Source: Paradevosia sp036499825 (GTDB taxonomy: Bacteria; Pseudomonadota; Alphaproteobacteria; Rhizobiales; Devosiaceae). Taken from it: a stretch of 64,000 bases of DNA. The stretch spans positions 248,001 to 312,000 of the forward strand of contig DASYCZ010000049.1 of the NCBI GenBank assembly GCA_036499825.1, given 5' to 3'. Under the pieces are notes generated by a model that did no database searches, had not been told where the DNA came from, and saw only the letters and a program-made list of their open reading frames with translations. The translations under genes were made by a program, and so were the position numbers. Within the stretch, counting starts at the first letter, position 1. Each line of letters opens with the position of its first letter. This document shows, piece by piece, positions 15,355 to 23,309 of this stretch.

Positions 15355-16452
15355 ATGGGTTTTAAGATGGGCATCGTCGGCCTGCCCAATGTCGGCAAAT
15401 CGACGCTTTTCAACGCCCTGACGCGCACTGCCGCGGCCCAGGCCGCCAACTTCCCGTTCTGCACCATCGAGCCCAATGTGGGCGAGGTGGCGGTGCCGGA
15501 CGGGCGGCTGGACAAGCTCGCCACCATTGCGAAGTCGCAGCAGATCATTCCGGCGCGCATGAGCTTCGTCGATATCGCCGGCCTCGTGAAGGGCGCCAGC
15601 AAGGGTGAAGGACTTGGCAACCAGTTCCTCGCCAATATCCGCGAATGCGATGCCATCGCCTATGTGCTGCGTTGCTTCGAGGACGGCAACATTATCCACG
15701 TCGCCAACAAGGTCGACCCGCTCGCCGATGCCGAAGTGGTCGAAACCGAGTTGATGCTGGCCGATCTCGAAAGCCTCGAGAAGCGCCGCACCGGCGTCGA
15801 GAAGAAAGCCAAGGGTGGTGATAAGGATGCCAAGCTCGTGCTCGATCTCATCGACCGCGCTTTGGTGCTCCTGCGCGAGGGCAAGTCGGCGCGCCTGGTG
15901 AACCGTTCCTCCGATGAGGAAAAGGCCTTCCAGGAACTGCAGCTGCTGACCAGCAAGCCGGCGCTTTACGTCTGCAATGTCGACGAGGCATCCGCCGCCA
16001 CGGGCAACGCCATGACCAGGCAGGTCGAGGAATACGCCAAGGGCCACAACGCCGCCGTCATCGTCATCTCTGCCGAGATAGAGAGCCAGCTGGCCCAGCT
16101 TCCAGATACCGAACAGGCCGAATATCTCGATTCTCTGGGCCTTTCCGAGCCGGGCTTGAATCGCCTTATCCGGGAAGCCTACCAACTGCTTGGCCTGCAG
16201 ACTTATTTCACCGCTGGCCCCAAGGAAGCGCGCGCCTGGACCATTCACAAGGGCGACCGCGCCCCGCAGGCCGCCGGCGTCATCCATTCCGATTTCGAAC
16301 GCGGCTTCATCCGCGCCCAGACCATCGGCTATGACGACTATGTCACTCTGGGTGGCGAAGTCCCCGCCAAGGAGGCCGGCAAGGCCCGTGATGAAGGCAA
16401 GGAATACGTCGTCAAGGACGGTGACGTCATGCTCTTCAAGTTCAATACCTGA
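15355..16452 (+). CDS. ychF: Redox-regulated ATPase YchF
   Basis: A 365-residue OBG-family P-loop protein. Unlike most relatives, YchF prefers ATP. It binds ribosomes and dampens oxidative-stress responses in E. coli. Visible are G1 GIVGLPNVGKST (residues 6-17), the switch region FPFCTIEPNVG, G3 DIAGLVKGASKGEGLGN, and NVDE in place of NKxD, which fits the ATP preference. The C-terminal TGS domain contains TYFTAGPKEARAWT and ends DVMLFKFNT. It starts at ATG 15355 with a CGGAGG box. It follows pth by 67 bases. Confidence 0.97.
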   Translation: MGFKMGIVGLPNVGKSTLFNALTRTAAAQAANFPFCTIEPNVGEVAVPDGRLDKLATIAKSQQIIPARMSFVDIAGLVKGASKGEGLGNQFLANIRECDAIAYVLRCFEDGNIIHVANKVDPLADAEVVETELMLADLESLEKRRTGVEKKAKGGDKDAKLVLDLIDRALVLLREGKSARLVNRSSDEEKAFQELQLLTSKPALYVCNVDEASAATGNAMTRQVEEYAKGHNAAVIVISAEIESQLAQLPDTEQAEYLDSLGLSEPGLNRLIREAYQLLGLQTYFTAGPKEARAWTIHKGDRAPQAAGVIHSDFERGFIRAQTIGYDDYVTLGGEVPAKEAGKARDEGKEYVVKDGDVMLFKFNT

Positions 16453-16464
16453 CGCTTTTCACCA

Positions 16465-16494
16465 CCGGACACATGGAGGGAACCTTGTGTCCGG
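16465..16494. other. Stem-loop after ychF
   Basis: CCGGACACA (16465-16473) and TGTGTCCGG (16486-16494) are exact inverted repeats of 9 bases around a 12-base loop, starting 12 bases after the ychF stop. There is no T run, so a weak terminator or an RNA 3'-end stabiliser are both possible. Confidence 0.45.
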
Positions 16495-16559
16495 CGCCAT
16501 CAGTCATCCGCACCACTGCGGCTGACGCCAAAAAGGGAGAGAACCGACGGAGAACTGCC

Positions 16560-16751
16560 ATGAATACCCAGTACAAGGGCTTCGACATTTCGCTGACCGC
16601 CAGCGATCAATGGACCGCCCGCATTACCCGCATAGCCACGGGCAAGGCTTTTTCGCAGCAGCCCGCGTCCCCGCTTGAAGCGGGTGCCGACGCCGCGCTT
16701 CTGCGCGCCAGAAACATCATCGACGCCTTCCTCGCCCTTAACGGTCGTTGA
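16560..16751 (+). CDS. Small conserved-looking protein of unknown function
   Basis: A 63-residue protein starting MNTQYKGFDISLTASDQWTA, with an Ala-rich C-terminal helix (GADAALLRARNIIDAFLAL). It has no membrane segment and no motif I recognise. The ATG at 16560 has a GGAG box 8 bases upstream, and the sequence has normal codon use, so I consider it genuine. It sits between ychF and the poly-gamma-glutamate hydrolase-like gene and could be expressed with either. Confidence 0.6.
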   Translation: MNTQYKGFDISLTASDQWTARITRIATGKAFSQQPASPLEAGADAALLRARNIIDAFLALNGR

Positions 16752-16772
16752 CCGCTCTTGCTACGCCATCGA

Positions 16773-16794
16773 TGGTTGACGTATACGTCAACCA
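16773..16794. promoter_or_regulatory. 22-base perfect palindrome, candidate operator
   Basis: The 20-base core is GGTTGACGTATACGTCAACC, extended by one T/A pair on each side; symmetry is exact with no spacer. It lies 17 bases before the TTG start of the next gene. A palindrome this long with no loop favours a dimeric protein's DNA site over an RNA hairpin. The cognate regulator is not in the window's immediate neighbourhood. Confidence 0.6.
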
Positions 16795-16810
16795 AAGCGT
16801 GAGGTGATGT

Positions 16811-17407
16811 TTGGCTGACCGGTATCGTAACTTCGCCGACCTGGCTGCATCCGAAGTCGACGGTGTCGACTACCGCATCCGGTTTGTCGACCGCCCGTCC
16901 TCCATTCTCGTCATGGCGCCGCATGGTGGCTGCATCGAGCCCACCACATCCGAGATCGCCGCTGCGATCGCCGGTGATGACCATGTGCTCTACCGCTTCG
17001 AGGGCCTCAAGCCTGAGCGTCCGCATGCAGACCTGCACCTGACCTCGAGACACTATGACGAGCCGCAGGCGGTCGCGGCAGTGGCGAAGGCCGACATCGT
17101 TATTGTGGTACATGGCCGGCAGGATCGGGAGGACCCGGCGACCGTCTGGCTGGGTGGCGGCAACCGGCCGCTTCGCATCGCCATGGGGCAGTCGCTCATC
17201 GCGGCCGGCTTCTCCGCCATCACCGGCGGCCATCCATTGCGCGGGGACGATCCGGCCAATATCTGCAATCGGGGCCGCCATCACGGCGTGCAGTTGGAGG
17301 TGCCCCGCGGCCTGCGGGATGCGCTCGGCCAGGACACGGAGCAACTGGCCCGCTTCGCCACGGCCGTTCGCGGCGCGCTGGCTGCCCTTCCCGCGGATCA
17401 CCCATGA
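16811..17407 (+). CDS. Poly-gamma-glutamate hydrolase family protein
   Basis: A 198-residue protein of the PF05908 family, zinc amidohydrolases first known from phage enzymes that cut the gamma-D/L-glutamate capsule. Visible are ILVMAPHGGCIEPTTSEIA (metal-binding His and Glu), YRFEG, IVVHGRQD and GRHHGVQLEVPRGLR near the end, all typical. No signal peptide is seen. The start is TTG at 16811 with a GAGG box, because the in-phase ATG just upstream is out of frame. It overlaps the MaoC gene downstream by 4 bases and is preceded by a 22-base palindrome. Confidence 0.82.
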   Translation: MADRYRNFADLAASEVDGVDYRIRFVDRPSSILVMAPHGGCIEPTTSEIAAAIAGDDHVLYRFEGLKPERPHADLHLTSRHYDEPQAVAAVAKADIVIVVHGRQDREDPATVWLGGGNRPLRIAMGQSLIAAGFSAITGGHPLRGDDPANICNRGRHHGVQLEVPRGLRDALGQDTEQLARFATAVRGALAALPADHP

Positions 17408-17916
17408 TCAATCCGATCACCGCCAATCGCCGCCACTACGAGGATCTTGCGGTGGGCGAAGTCATCACGCTGGGCACCACCACGGTCAGCAAGGACATGA
17501 TCTTCGCCTTCGCCCGCGAATTCGATCCGCTCCCCTTCCATCTCGATGAAGCCGCCGCCAGGGCCTCGCTGCTCGGCGGCCTTGCTTCCAGCGGCTGGCA
17601 GACCGGCGCGCTGACCCTGCGCATGCTGGTCGACAGTTTTCTGTCCACCATCGCGGCCGCGGGCGGTCTTGGGTTCTCCAACCTCAAGTGGAAAAAGCCC
17701 GTGATGGTTGGCGACGCTATTTCCGGCACCGCCACCATCGTCAAGCTGCGCCCTTCGCACACCCATCCGCAGTGGGGCGTGGTCACCATGGACCTCGATA
17801 TCCGCAACCAGCGGCACGAGCCGGTGATGACGATGCAGCTCGCCAATCTCATCGAGTGCCGTCATCCGGCCCCGATTGCTGATGCTTCAGCGCCACAGAC
17901 GGGACACAAAGCGTGA
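17404..17916 (+). CDS. MaoC-family dehydratase, copy 1
   Basis: A 170-residue hot-dog-fold protein of the MaoC/R-specific enoyl-CoA hydratase family. The hydratase signature is seen as FAREFDPLPFHLDE, with the catalytic Asp/His pair, followed by LLGGLASSGWQTGALTL. Such enzymes hydrate 2-enoyl-CoA esters; the acyl substrate is unknown. Its ATG overlaps the end of the preceding gene by 4 bases, and its end overlaps a second MaoC gene by 4 bases (GTGA), so the three are one translational unit. Confidence 0.9.
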   Translation: MINPITANRRHYEDLAVGEVITLGTTTVSKDMIFAFAREFDPLPFHLDEAAARASLLGGLASSGWQTGALTLRMLVDSFLSTIAAAGGLGFSNLKWKKPVMVGDAISGTATIVKLRPSHTHPQWGVVTMDLDIRNQRHEPVMTMQLANLIECRHPAPIADASAPQTGHKA

Positions 17917-18464
17917 CCCGCTGGTTCGAGGATATCACGCTCAACGAGCCTTTTCCGCTCGGGAGCCACACCTTTTCAGCCGACGAAATCATCGCTTTCG
18001 GCCAACGCTACGATCCGCAATATTTCCATGTCGACCCGGAAGCGGCGCGGCACTCCCACTTCGGCGGCCTCATCGCAAGCGGCTGGCATACGGTCAGCAT
18101 CGGCCACCGCAAGATGGTCGACGCCCTGTTCGCCGAAGAAGAGCGCCTGCGCGGCCTGGGCCAGGAACCGGGCGTTTCCGGCCCCTCACCCGGCGTCAAC
18201 AAGATGGAATTCACCGCTCCTGTCAGGCCCGGCGACACCGTCACCTATACGCTGACCGTCACAGACAAACGCCATTCCGCCTCCATCCCGGGCTGGGGGC
18301 TGCTGTTCAACCAGCTCAATGCCATCAACCAGCGCGGCGAACGCGTCTATCACGCCGAACTCGTCGGTTTCTCGAAGTTGCGCGACTACCGCATGCCGCT
18401 CAAACTCAAGCTCGTGATGGCGTTGACCCGCGTGCCCGGCTTGAGGAAACTACTGGCGCGCTGA
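17913..18464 (+). CDS. MaoC-family dehydratase, copy 2
   Basis: A 183-residue MaoC-type hydratase. The signature reads FGQRYDPQYFHVDPEAA, then HFGGLIASGWHTVSIGHR, with the Asp and His of the catalytic pair present. It differs considerably from copy 1 and is slightly longer, so the pair could form a heterodimer, as some MaoC pairs do, or act on different acyl chains. The start is GTG overlapping the stop of copy 1. Confidence 0.9.
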   Translation: MTRWFEDITLNEPFPLGSHTFSADEIIAFGQRYDPQYFHVDPEAARHSHFGGLIASGWHTVSIGHRKMVDALFAEEERLRGLGQEPGVSGPSPGVNKMEFTAPVRPGDTVTYTLTVTDKRHSASIPGWGLLFNQLNAINQRGERVYHAELVGFSKLRDYRMPLKLKLVMALTRVPGLRKLLAR

Positions 18465-18499
18465 ACGACCGAGTCGCCTGGCGCCCAACAGGATATTCC

Positions 18500-18850
18500 A
18501 TGCGCCGCATCGTACTCACGCTCGCCCTCAGCCTCGTGCTCACCGGAGGCGCCGCCGCCCAGGCCTTCACCGGCAACTGGGCCTGCATGGCCGGCGACAA
18601 GCAGGCTGGCCTGCTCACGATCTACGGCAACAGCTACGGCTTCGCCTCCACCACCTTCGGCGACAAGAGTTCGGGCACCGGCGCCATCCAGGGGTATTCA
18701 GATGGCGTCACCTTCGCGGACGGTCCCCTGGTCGCCAATCTCGGCCTCCAGGTCGGCCGCCTCCTCGCCGGCGAAGGCGCAGTTTCCATGACCCTCGAAA
18801 GCTCCTCCGCCATCCTCATGGTCTGCACGTCGCTGAATGGCGGGGGCTGA
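18500..18850 (+). CDS. Small secreted protein of unknown function
   Basis: A 116-residue exported protein. A signal peptide is clear (MRRIVLTLALSLVLTGGAAA, cleavage after AQA). The mature part has FTGNWACMAGDKQAGLLTIYG, alternating strands rich in Gly, Ser and Thr, and two cysteines (WACM and MVCTS) that may form a disulfide. I do not recognise a family. It follows the second MaoC gene by 35 bases on the same strand and may be on the same transcript. Confidence 0.78.
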   Translation: MRRIVLTLALSLVLTGGAAAQAFTGNWACMAGDKQAGLLTIYGNSYGFASTTFGDKSSGTGAIQGYSDGVTFADGPLVANLGLQVGRLLAGEGAVSMTLESSSAILMVCTSLNGGG

Positions 18851-18954
18851 GTTCTTCCCCGGGGCGCCACAACTTTTCCCATCTCTCTGCTGAGGAAGCT
18901 GGCAGGTGAGCGCCGGCTGAAGGGGAGCCAGGAACTGGGGCGCCAATAGCCCCC

Positions 18955-19488
18955 TCAGTGCCCCTCAAACTCCATCAAGGCCTGCACGTCTACACTCAGC
19001 GCGCGCAGTTTCTCCGCCCCGCCGAGATCTACCAGATCGATCACGAACGCCGCATTGTCCACCGTTGCGCCGGTGCGGCGGAGCAGGCCCGTTGCGGCGA
19101 TCGCGGTGCCACCCGTCGCGATCAGATCGTCGACCAGCAGCACCTTGTGGCCATCGTTCAGTACATTGGCGTGAATCTCGATGGTGTCGACGCCATATTC
19201 GAGCGTGTAGTTCTGCCCGATCGTCTCGCCCGGCAACTTGCCGTGCTTGCGGATCGGCACGAAGCCGACGCCCAGCGCGATTGCGACACCCGCTCCGAAG
19301 ATGAATCCCCGTGCCTCGATCCCCGCCACATGGGTGATGCCTACGCCGCGATGGGCCTCGGCCAGCCGCTCGACGCTTTCCCGAAACCCTGCCGGATGCT
19401 CGATCAGCGTCGTGATATCCCGGAACAAGATGCCCCGCTTGGGATAGTCGGGAATGGTGCGGACAAGAGACTTCAGGTCGAGCGACAT
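18955..19488 (-). CDS. apt: Adenine phosphoribosyltransferase
   Basis: Apt joins adenine to PRPP to form AMP in purine salvage. The 177-residue protein starts MSLDLKSLVRTIPDYPKRG, has GIEARGFIFG, RKHGKLPGET and the PRPP-binding loop VLLVDDLIATGGT, all at the expected places. The ATG at 19488 fixes the usual length; the open frame continues upstream but without family sequence. PRPP for the reaction is made by Prs (6518), and the adenine deaminase at 57930 would compete for the same base. Confidence 0.96.
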   Translation of the reverse strand: MSLDLKSLVRTIPDYPKRGILFRDITTLIEHPAGFRESVERLAEAHRGVGITHVAGIEARGFIFGAGVAIALGVGFVPIRKHGKLPGETIGQNYTLEYGVDTIEIHANVLNDGHKVLLVDDLIATGGTAIAATGLLRRTGATVDNAAFVIDLVDLGGAEKLRALSVDVQALMEFEGH

Positions 19489-19540
19489 GGCAAACTCGCG
19501 CGAGTGGACATGAACAGCGGGAAAGACAGATAGGCGGCGG

Positions 19541-19750
19541 CTAGTCGCGACCGGTGCCGAGGCCGCGGATGCGGCGCGCCAGCACGCCTGCGTTATACGC
19601 GGCGCTGAGCGTGGCTTCCATGGCGCGCTCGCGGTTACGCGGATTGAGCACCACTGGCGCGGCGGCGCGGACACCGGCGCGCACGACCGGATGCCGGGAG
19701 AGCGTTACGGCGACGCCCAGTGCCGTTGCGGCAAGCTTTATGGCCGACAT
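19541..19750 (-). CDS. Small hypothetical protein
   Basis: A 69-residue basic protein with a hydrophobic first half (MSAIKLAATALGVAVTLSRH) that could be a short membrane helix, and an Arg-rich end. I recognise no family. A GGAAGGGAACG box precedes the ATG, supporting translation. It lies between the bc1 operon and apt on the same strand, 52 bases before apt. Confidence 0.6.
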   Translation of the reverse strand: MSAIKLAATALGVAVTLSRHPVVRAGVRAAAPVVLNPRNRERAMEATLSAAYNAGVLARRIRGLGTGRD

Positions 19751-19847
19751 ATGCGTTCCCTTCCGTGCTCCGGCGAGTCAACTTCCCGACCATGCCGAAT
19801 TGAGAACAAAAAGGGAAGAGCTTTGGCGCAAAGGTGACGACCGGTTC

Positions 19848-19877
19848 AGAAAAACCAAAGGGCCCCGCAGGGCCCTT
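19848..19877 (-). terminator. Intrinsic terminator of the petABC operon
   Basis: Read on the minus strand, AAGGGCCC and GGGCCCTT form an 8-base stem around TGCG, followed by TGGTTTTTC. It lies about 27 bases after the cytochrome c1 stop, the position expected for the end of the operon. Confidence 0.82.
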
Positions 19878-19903
19878 CGTCATGATCGGCAATGCATCCG
19901 AGT

Positions 19904-20776
19904 TTAGTGCTCGATGCCCTTCCACAGCTTGCGCTTGGTGAAATACATCAACCCGGCGAAGAGGATCAGGAACAGGATGACGCGGAAACCGGCTTCCTTG
20001 CGGGCGGCCAGATGGGGATCGGCCAGCCACATCATGAACGCCGAAACGTCCGCGGAATATTGCTCCGCCGTCTGCGGAACCGCCGTGCCACCCTCTGCCG
20101 GCTCGGCATAGGTCACCTGGCCGTCAGCCAGCGGCGGCGGCATGGAAATGGCATGGCCCGGGAACACGTCGTTATAATGCTTGCCATCCGGCAGCTGGAA
20201 CGGCGTGCCGTCGGCATTCTTTGCATCCGCCGGCACTTCGTCATGATAACCGTTGAGGAGGGCGTGGATATAATCCGGACCGCCTTCCTGGTAGGTCGTG
20301 AAGAAGTTGAACAGCCATGTCGGGAACGGATCCTCGACGCCGCGCGCATTGGCGAGCACCGAGAAATCCGGCGGCACGGCGCCGAAGGTAGCGGCTGCGT
20401 CGGCCGGGGCCAGCTGTGCCGGCCATGCATCGGCCGGAATACCCTTGCGGGTGCCACCCGGTGCGTCCGGATCGGCGATATCATACTGCGCGGCGAGTTC
20501 CTTCACCTGGCCTTCGGAGAAGTGCGGACCGCCCTCCTCCGACAGGTTGCGGAACGTCAGCAGCTTGGCCGCATGGCAACCCGAGCAGACTTCCCGGAAC
20601 ACCTGGAACCCGCGCTGCAGCTGGTTCTGGTCATAGGTTCCGAAGATACCCGCGAAGCTCCAGGGCTGGCGCTGGATATGCGGCTCGGCTGCGCCTTCCT
20701 GGGCGAAGGCGGGAGCCGCCACCACCAGGGAGGCCGTGATCGCGAGGGCCGCGAAGAAGGACTTGGTCAGTGTCAT
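19904..20776 (-). CDS. petC: Cytochrome c1
   Basis: The haem-c subunit of the cytochrome bc1 complex, carrying electrons from the Rieske centre to cytochrome c on the periplasmic side. The 290-residue protein has a signal peptide (MTLTKSFFAALAITASLVVA, cleavage near AFA), the haem motif CSGCH at about residue 65, the axial methionine in ISMPPPL, and a C-terminal membrane anchor (VILFLILFAGLMYF) followed by KRKLWKGIEH. It is the last gene of the operon, 16 bases after cytochrome b, and is followed by a strong terminator. Confidence 0.96.
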   Translation of the reverse strand: MTLTKSFFAALAITASLVVAAPAFAQEGAAEPHIQRQPWSFAGIFGTYDQNQLQRGFQVFREVCSGCHAAKLLTFRNLSEEGGPHFSEGQVKELAAQYDIADPDAPGGTRKGIPADAWPAQLAPADAAATFGAVPPDFSVLANARGVEDPFPTWLFNFFTTYQEGGPDYIHALLNGYHDEVPADAKNADGTPFQLPDGKHYNDVFPGHAISMPPPLADGQVTYAEPAEGGTAVPQTAEQYSADVSAFMMWLADPHLAARKEAGFRVILFLILFAGLMYFTKRKLWKGIEH

Positions 20777-20792
20777 TTGATGTGCCCCGCCG

Positions 20793-22046
20793 TCACGAAT
20801 GAGCCTTGCCGAGCACGCTCTGCGAGATGCTGACCGGCAGCGGCCGGGGCGTCTCGATGCGCGAAAGCACCGGCAGGATGATGAGGAAATAGACGAAATA
20901 GTAAGCCGTGCAGAGCTTGGCCAGGTAGTTGTACACGACCACCGAAGGATCCTGTGCGCCCAGATAGACCAGGGCCACGAAGTTGATCACGAATAGCCAG
21001 TAGAACCACTTGAACATCGGCCGGAAACTGCCCGAACGCACCTTGGACTTGTCGAGCCAGGGCAGGAAGAACAGCACCAGGAGCGAGCCGAACATGACGA
21101 TCACGCCGCCCAGCTTGCTGTCGATGAACAGCGTATTGAAGTCGATGGCGCGCAGCATCGTGTAGAACGGCAGCAGATACCATTCCGGCACGATATGGTT
21201 CGGCGTCACCACGCTGTTGGCGGGAATGAAGTTATCCGCGTGGTTGAGGATGTTCGGCACGAAGAACACGAACCAGGCGAACGGGATCATGAACAGGACC
21301 ACCGCATAGAGGTCCTTCATGGTGTAGTACGGGTGGAACGGCACGGTGTCGCGCTCGTCCTTCACATCGACGCCGGTCGGGTTGTTGTTGCCCGGCACAT
21401 GCAGCGCCCAGATGTGCAGCACGACCACTGCCGCGATGATGAACGGCAGCAGGTAGTGCAGCGAGAAGAAGCGGTTGAGCGTCGGGTTGTCGACCGCGAA
21501 ACCGCCGCGCAGCAGTTCCATGATGGAATCGCCGACCAGCGGAATGGCCGAGAAGATGTTGGTGATCACGGTGGCGCCCCAGAAGCTCATCTGGCCCCAC
21601 GGCAGCACGTAGCCCATGAAGGCCGTTGCCATCATGAGGATGAAGATCAGCACGCCGAGCATCCACAGGATTTCGCGGGGCGCCTTGTAGGAGCCGAAGA
21701 ACAGGCCGCGGAAGATATGGATATAGACGGCCGCGAAGAACATCGAGGCGCCCACCGCGTGGATGGACTGCAGGATGTTGCCGCCATTGACGTTGCGCCG
21801 GATGAGTTCCACCGAGTCGAAGGCCAGCGCCACATTGGGCGTGTAGTGCATCGCCAGCACCACGCCGGTGACGATCTGCACCACCAGCATGAAGGCCAGG
21901 ATCGCCCCGAACGTCCACCAGTAGTTGAGGTTCTTCGGGGTGGGGAAATCCATCAGGTGCTCTTTCGAGAACCGGATGATCGGCAGGCGTTCATCGACCC
22001 AGCGCGAAAAGCCGTTACTGGGCGTATATGTTGAGTGTTCCGACAT
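20793..22046 (-). CDS. petB: Cytochrome b of the bc1 complex
   Basis: The membrane-embedded subunit with the two b haems and both quinone sites. The 417-residue protein has eight hydrophobic segments, the haem-ligand His pairs (HAVGASMFF...IHIF and HYLLPF...LHIWALH), the Qo-site motif PEWY in HIVPEWYLLPFY, and a GYVLPWGQM segment. I start it at ATG 22046 (MSEHSTYTP); a GTG at 22061 that overlaps the Rieske stop would add MGAIS. Its neighbours on the same strand are petA and petC. Confidence 0.97.
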   Translation of the reverse strand: MSEHSTYTPSNGFSRWVDERLPIIRFSKEHLMDFPTPKNLNYWWTFGAILAFMLVVQIVTGVVLAMHYTPNVALAFDSVELIRRNVNGGNILQSIHAVGASMFFAAVYIHIFRGLFFGSYKAPREILWMLGVLIFILMMATAFMGYVLPWGQMSFWGATVITNIFSAIPLVGDSIMELLRGGFAVDNPTLNRFFSLHYLLPFIIAAVVVLHIWALHVPGNNNPTGVDVKDERDTVPFHPYYTMKDLYAVVLFMIPFAWFVFFVPNILNHADNFIPANSVVTPNHIVPEWYLLPFYTMLRAIDFNTLFIDSKLGGVIVMFGSLLVLFFLPWLDKSKVRSGSFRPMFKWFYWLFVINFVALVYLGAQDPSVVVYNYLAKLCTAYYFVYFLIILPVLSRIETPRPLPVSISQSVLGKAHS

Positions 22047-22060
22047 TGAGATCGCCCCCA

Positions 22061-22591
22061 CTAACCGATCTGGATCTGCGTATCGCTGAGAAATTCATAA
22101 GGCGGCACGACGAGATTCTTCGGTGCGGGGCCTCTGCGGATGCGGCCGGCGGTGTCGTACTGCGACCCGTGGCACGGGCAGAACCAACCGTCATAGTCAC
22201 CGCTCTCGCCCAGCGGAATGCAGCCGAGATGCGTGCAGTTGGCAATCATGATCAGCCACGGCTCATGGCCCGGCTTGGTGCGCTGCTCGTCGGTTTCCGG
22301 ATCCTTGAGCTCGGAGAGCGGCACTGCCCTGGCTTCATCGATCTCTTTTTGCGTACGGTGACGAATGAACACCGGCAGTCCCCGCCACTTGACGGTGACC
22401 GACTGCCCTTCGGCGATCGGGGTCAAGTCGTATTCGGCCGTAGCCAGGGCCAAAACCGAAGCGTCGGGATTCATCTGGTTGATGAGCGGCCAGACCGCCC
22501 CGCCAACTGCGACGACGCCTACCGCGCCGGTGGCGACGTACAGGAAATCCCGCCGTGTCGCCTCTTTAGTGTGTTCTGTAGTGCTAGCCAC
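22061..22591 (-). CDS. petA: Rieske iron-sulfur subunit of the bc1 complex
   Basis: The 2Fe-2S subunit that takes electrons from ubiquinol. The 176-residue protein has a twin-arginine signal anchor (ATRRDFLYVATGAVGVVAV), and the cluster-binding boxes CTHLGC and CPCHGS near the C-terminus with the expected Cys and His residues. I start it at GTG 22591 (VASTTEHTK) behind a GGGGA box; another GTG at 22606 adds five residues. It is the first gene of the petABC operon, diverging from trmL across about 250 bases. Confidence 0.96.
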   Translation of the reverse strand: MASTTEHTKEATRRDFLYVATGAVGVVAVGGAVWPLINQMNPDASVLALATAEYDLTPIAEGQSVTVKWRGLPVFIRHRTQKEIDEARAVPLSELKDPETDEQRTKPGHEPWLIMIANCTHLGCIPLGESGDYDGWFCPCHGSQYDTAGRIRRGPAPKNLVVPPYEFLSDTQIQIG

Positions 22592-22838
22592 GGTTTGTCC
22601 CCGCACGATACTGATCTTGCTGCCCCCTGCACGACCCGGAACGAGATGCAGGGAATCGATTGCCGCGCGCTCGCATGCGCACGGAAATTTGGGGTTCTTT
22701 TTGCACTGTCACAGGCGCTTGTCCAGTCCGCCACGGCGTGACAGCGCGCTTCTGCGACACTATACCCAATTCACTGTGACGCGAGGCCCGGCCATGGGCG
22801 CTTTCGCGCCTTCTATCCGCCCTCTCCTTCGGATCATA

Positions 22839-23309
22839 ATGCCAGTCGAACTCGCCCTCTACCAGCCCGACATCGCGCAGAATACCGGCACCCTGCTGCG
22901 GCTGGGTGCCTGCATCGGCATGACGGTGCATATCATCCACCCCACCGGCTTTGCGTTTTCCAAACAGACGCTCAAGCGCGGCGGCCTCGATTATCTCGAC
23001 CACGCCAGCTACGTCGAATATGTGAATTTCGCCGAATTCGACTCATGGCGCCGCGCCGCCGGCCGCCGGCTGGTCCTGCTCACCACCAAGGCCACCACCT
23101 CGGTCTACGATGCCGCCTACCGTCCCGACGATATCCTGCTGATGGGCCGCGAAAGCGCCGGCGTGCCTGAAGCCATCGCCGAAATCGCCGAACTCAAGCT
23201 GCGCATTCCGATGCGACAATCCATGCGCTCGCTCAATGTCGCCATTGCGGCAACGCTTGTGCTAGGGGAAGCCAAACGCCAGACCGGCGACTTCCAGAGC
23301 CTCATATGA
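22839..23309 (+). CDS. trmL: tRNA (cytidine/uridine-34-2'-O)-methyltransferase TrmL
   Basis: TrmL methylates the ribose of the wobble base of tRNA-Leu using SAM. The 156-residue SPOUT protein starts MPVELALYQPDIAQNTGTLL, shows the trefoil-knot motifs MGRESAGVP and IPMRQSMRSLNVAIAA at the expected C-terminal places, and is the standard size. The ATG at 22839 is preceded by GGAT; the frame is open further upstream but without family sequence. It overlaps hemF by 4 bases (ATGA). Confidence 0.94.
   Translation: MPVELALYQPDIAQNTGTLLRLGACIGMTVHIIHPTGFAFSKQTLKRGGLDYLDHASYVEYVNFAEFDSWRRAAGRRLVLLTTKATTSVYDAAYRPDDILLMGRESAGVPEAIAEIAELKLRIPMRQSMRSLNVAIAATLVLGEAKRQTGDFQSLI

Noticed and set aside
22607..22838. 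Promoter for petABC in the trmL gap
   Set aside because: GTGACA on the minus strand has no good partner at the right distance, so I did not call it.
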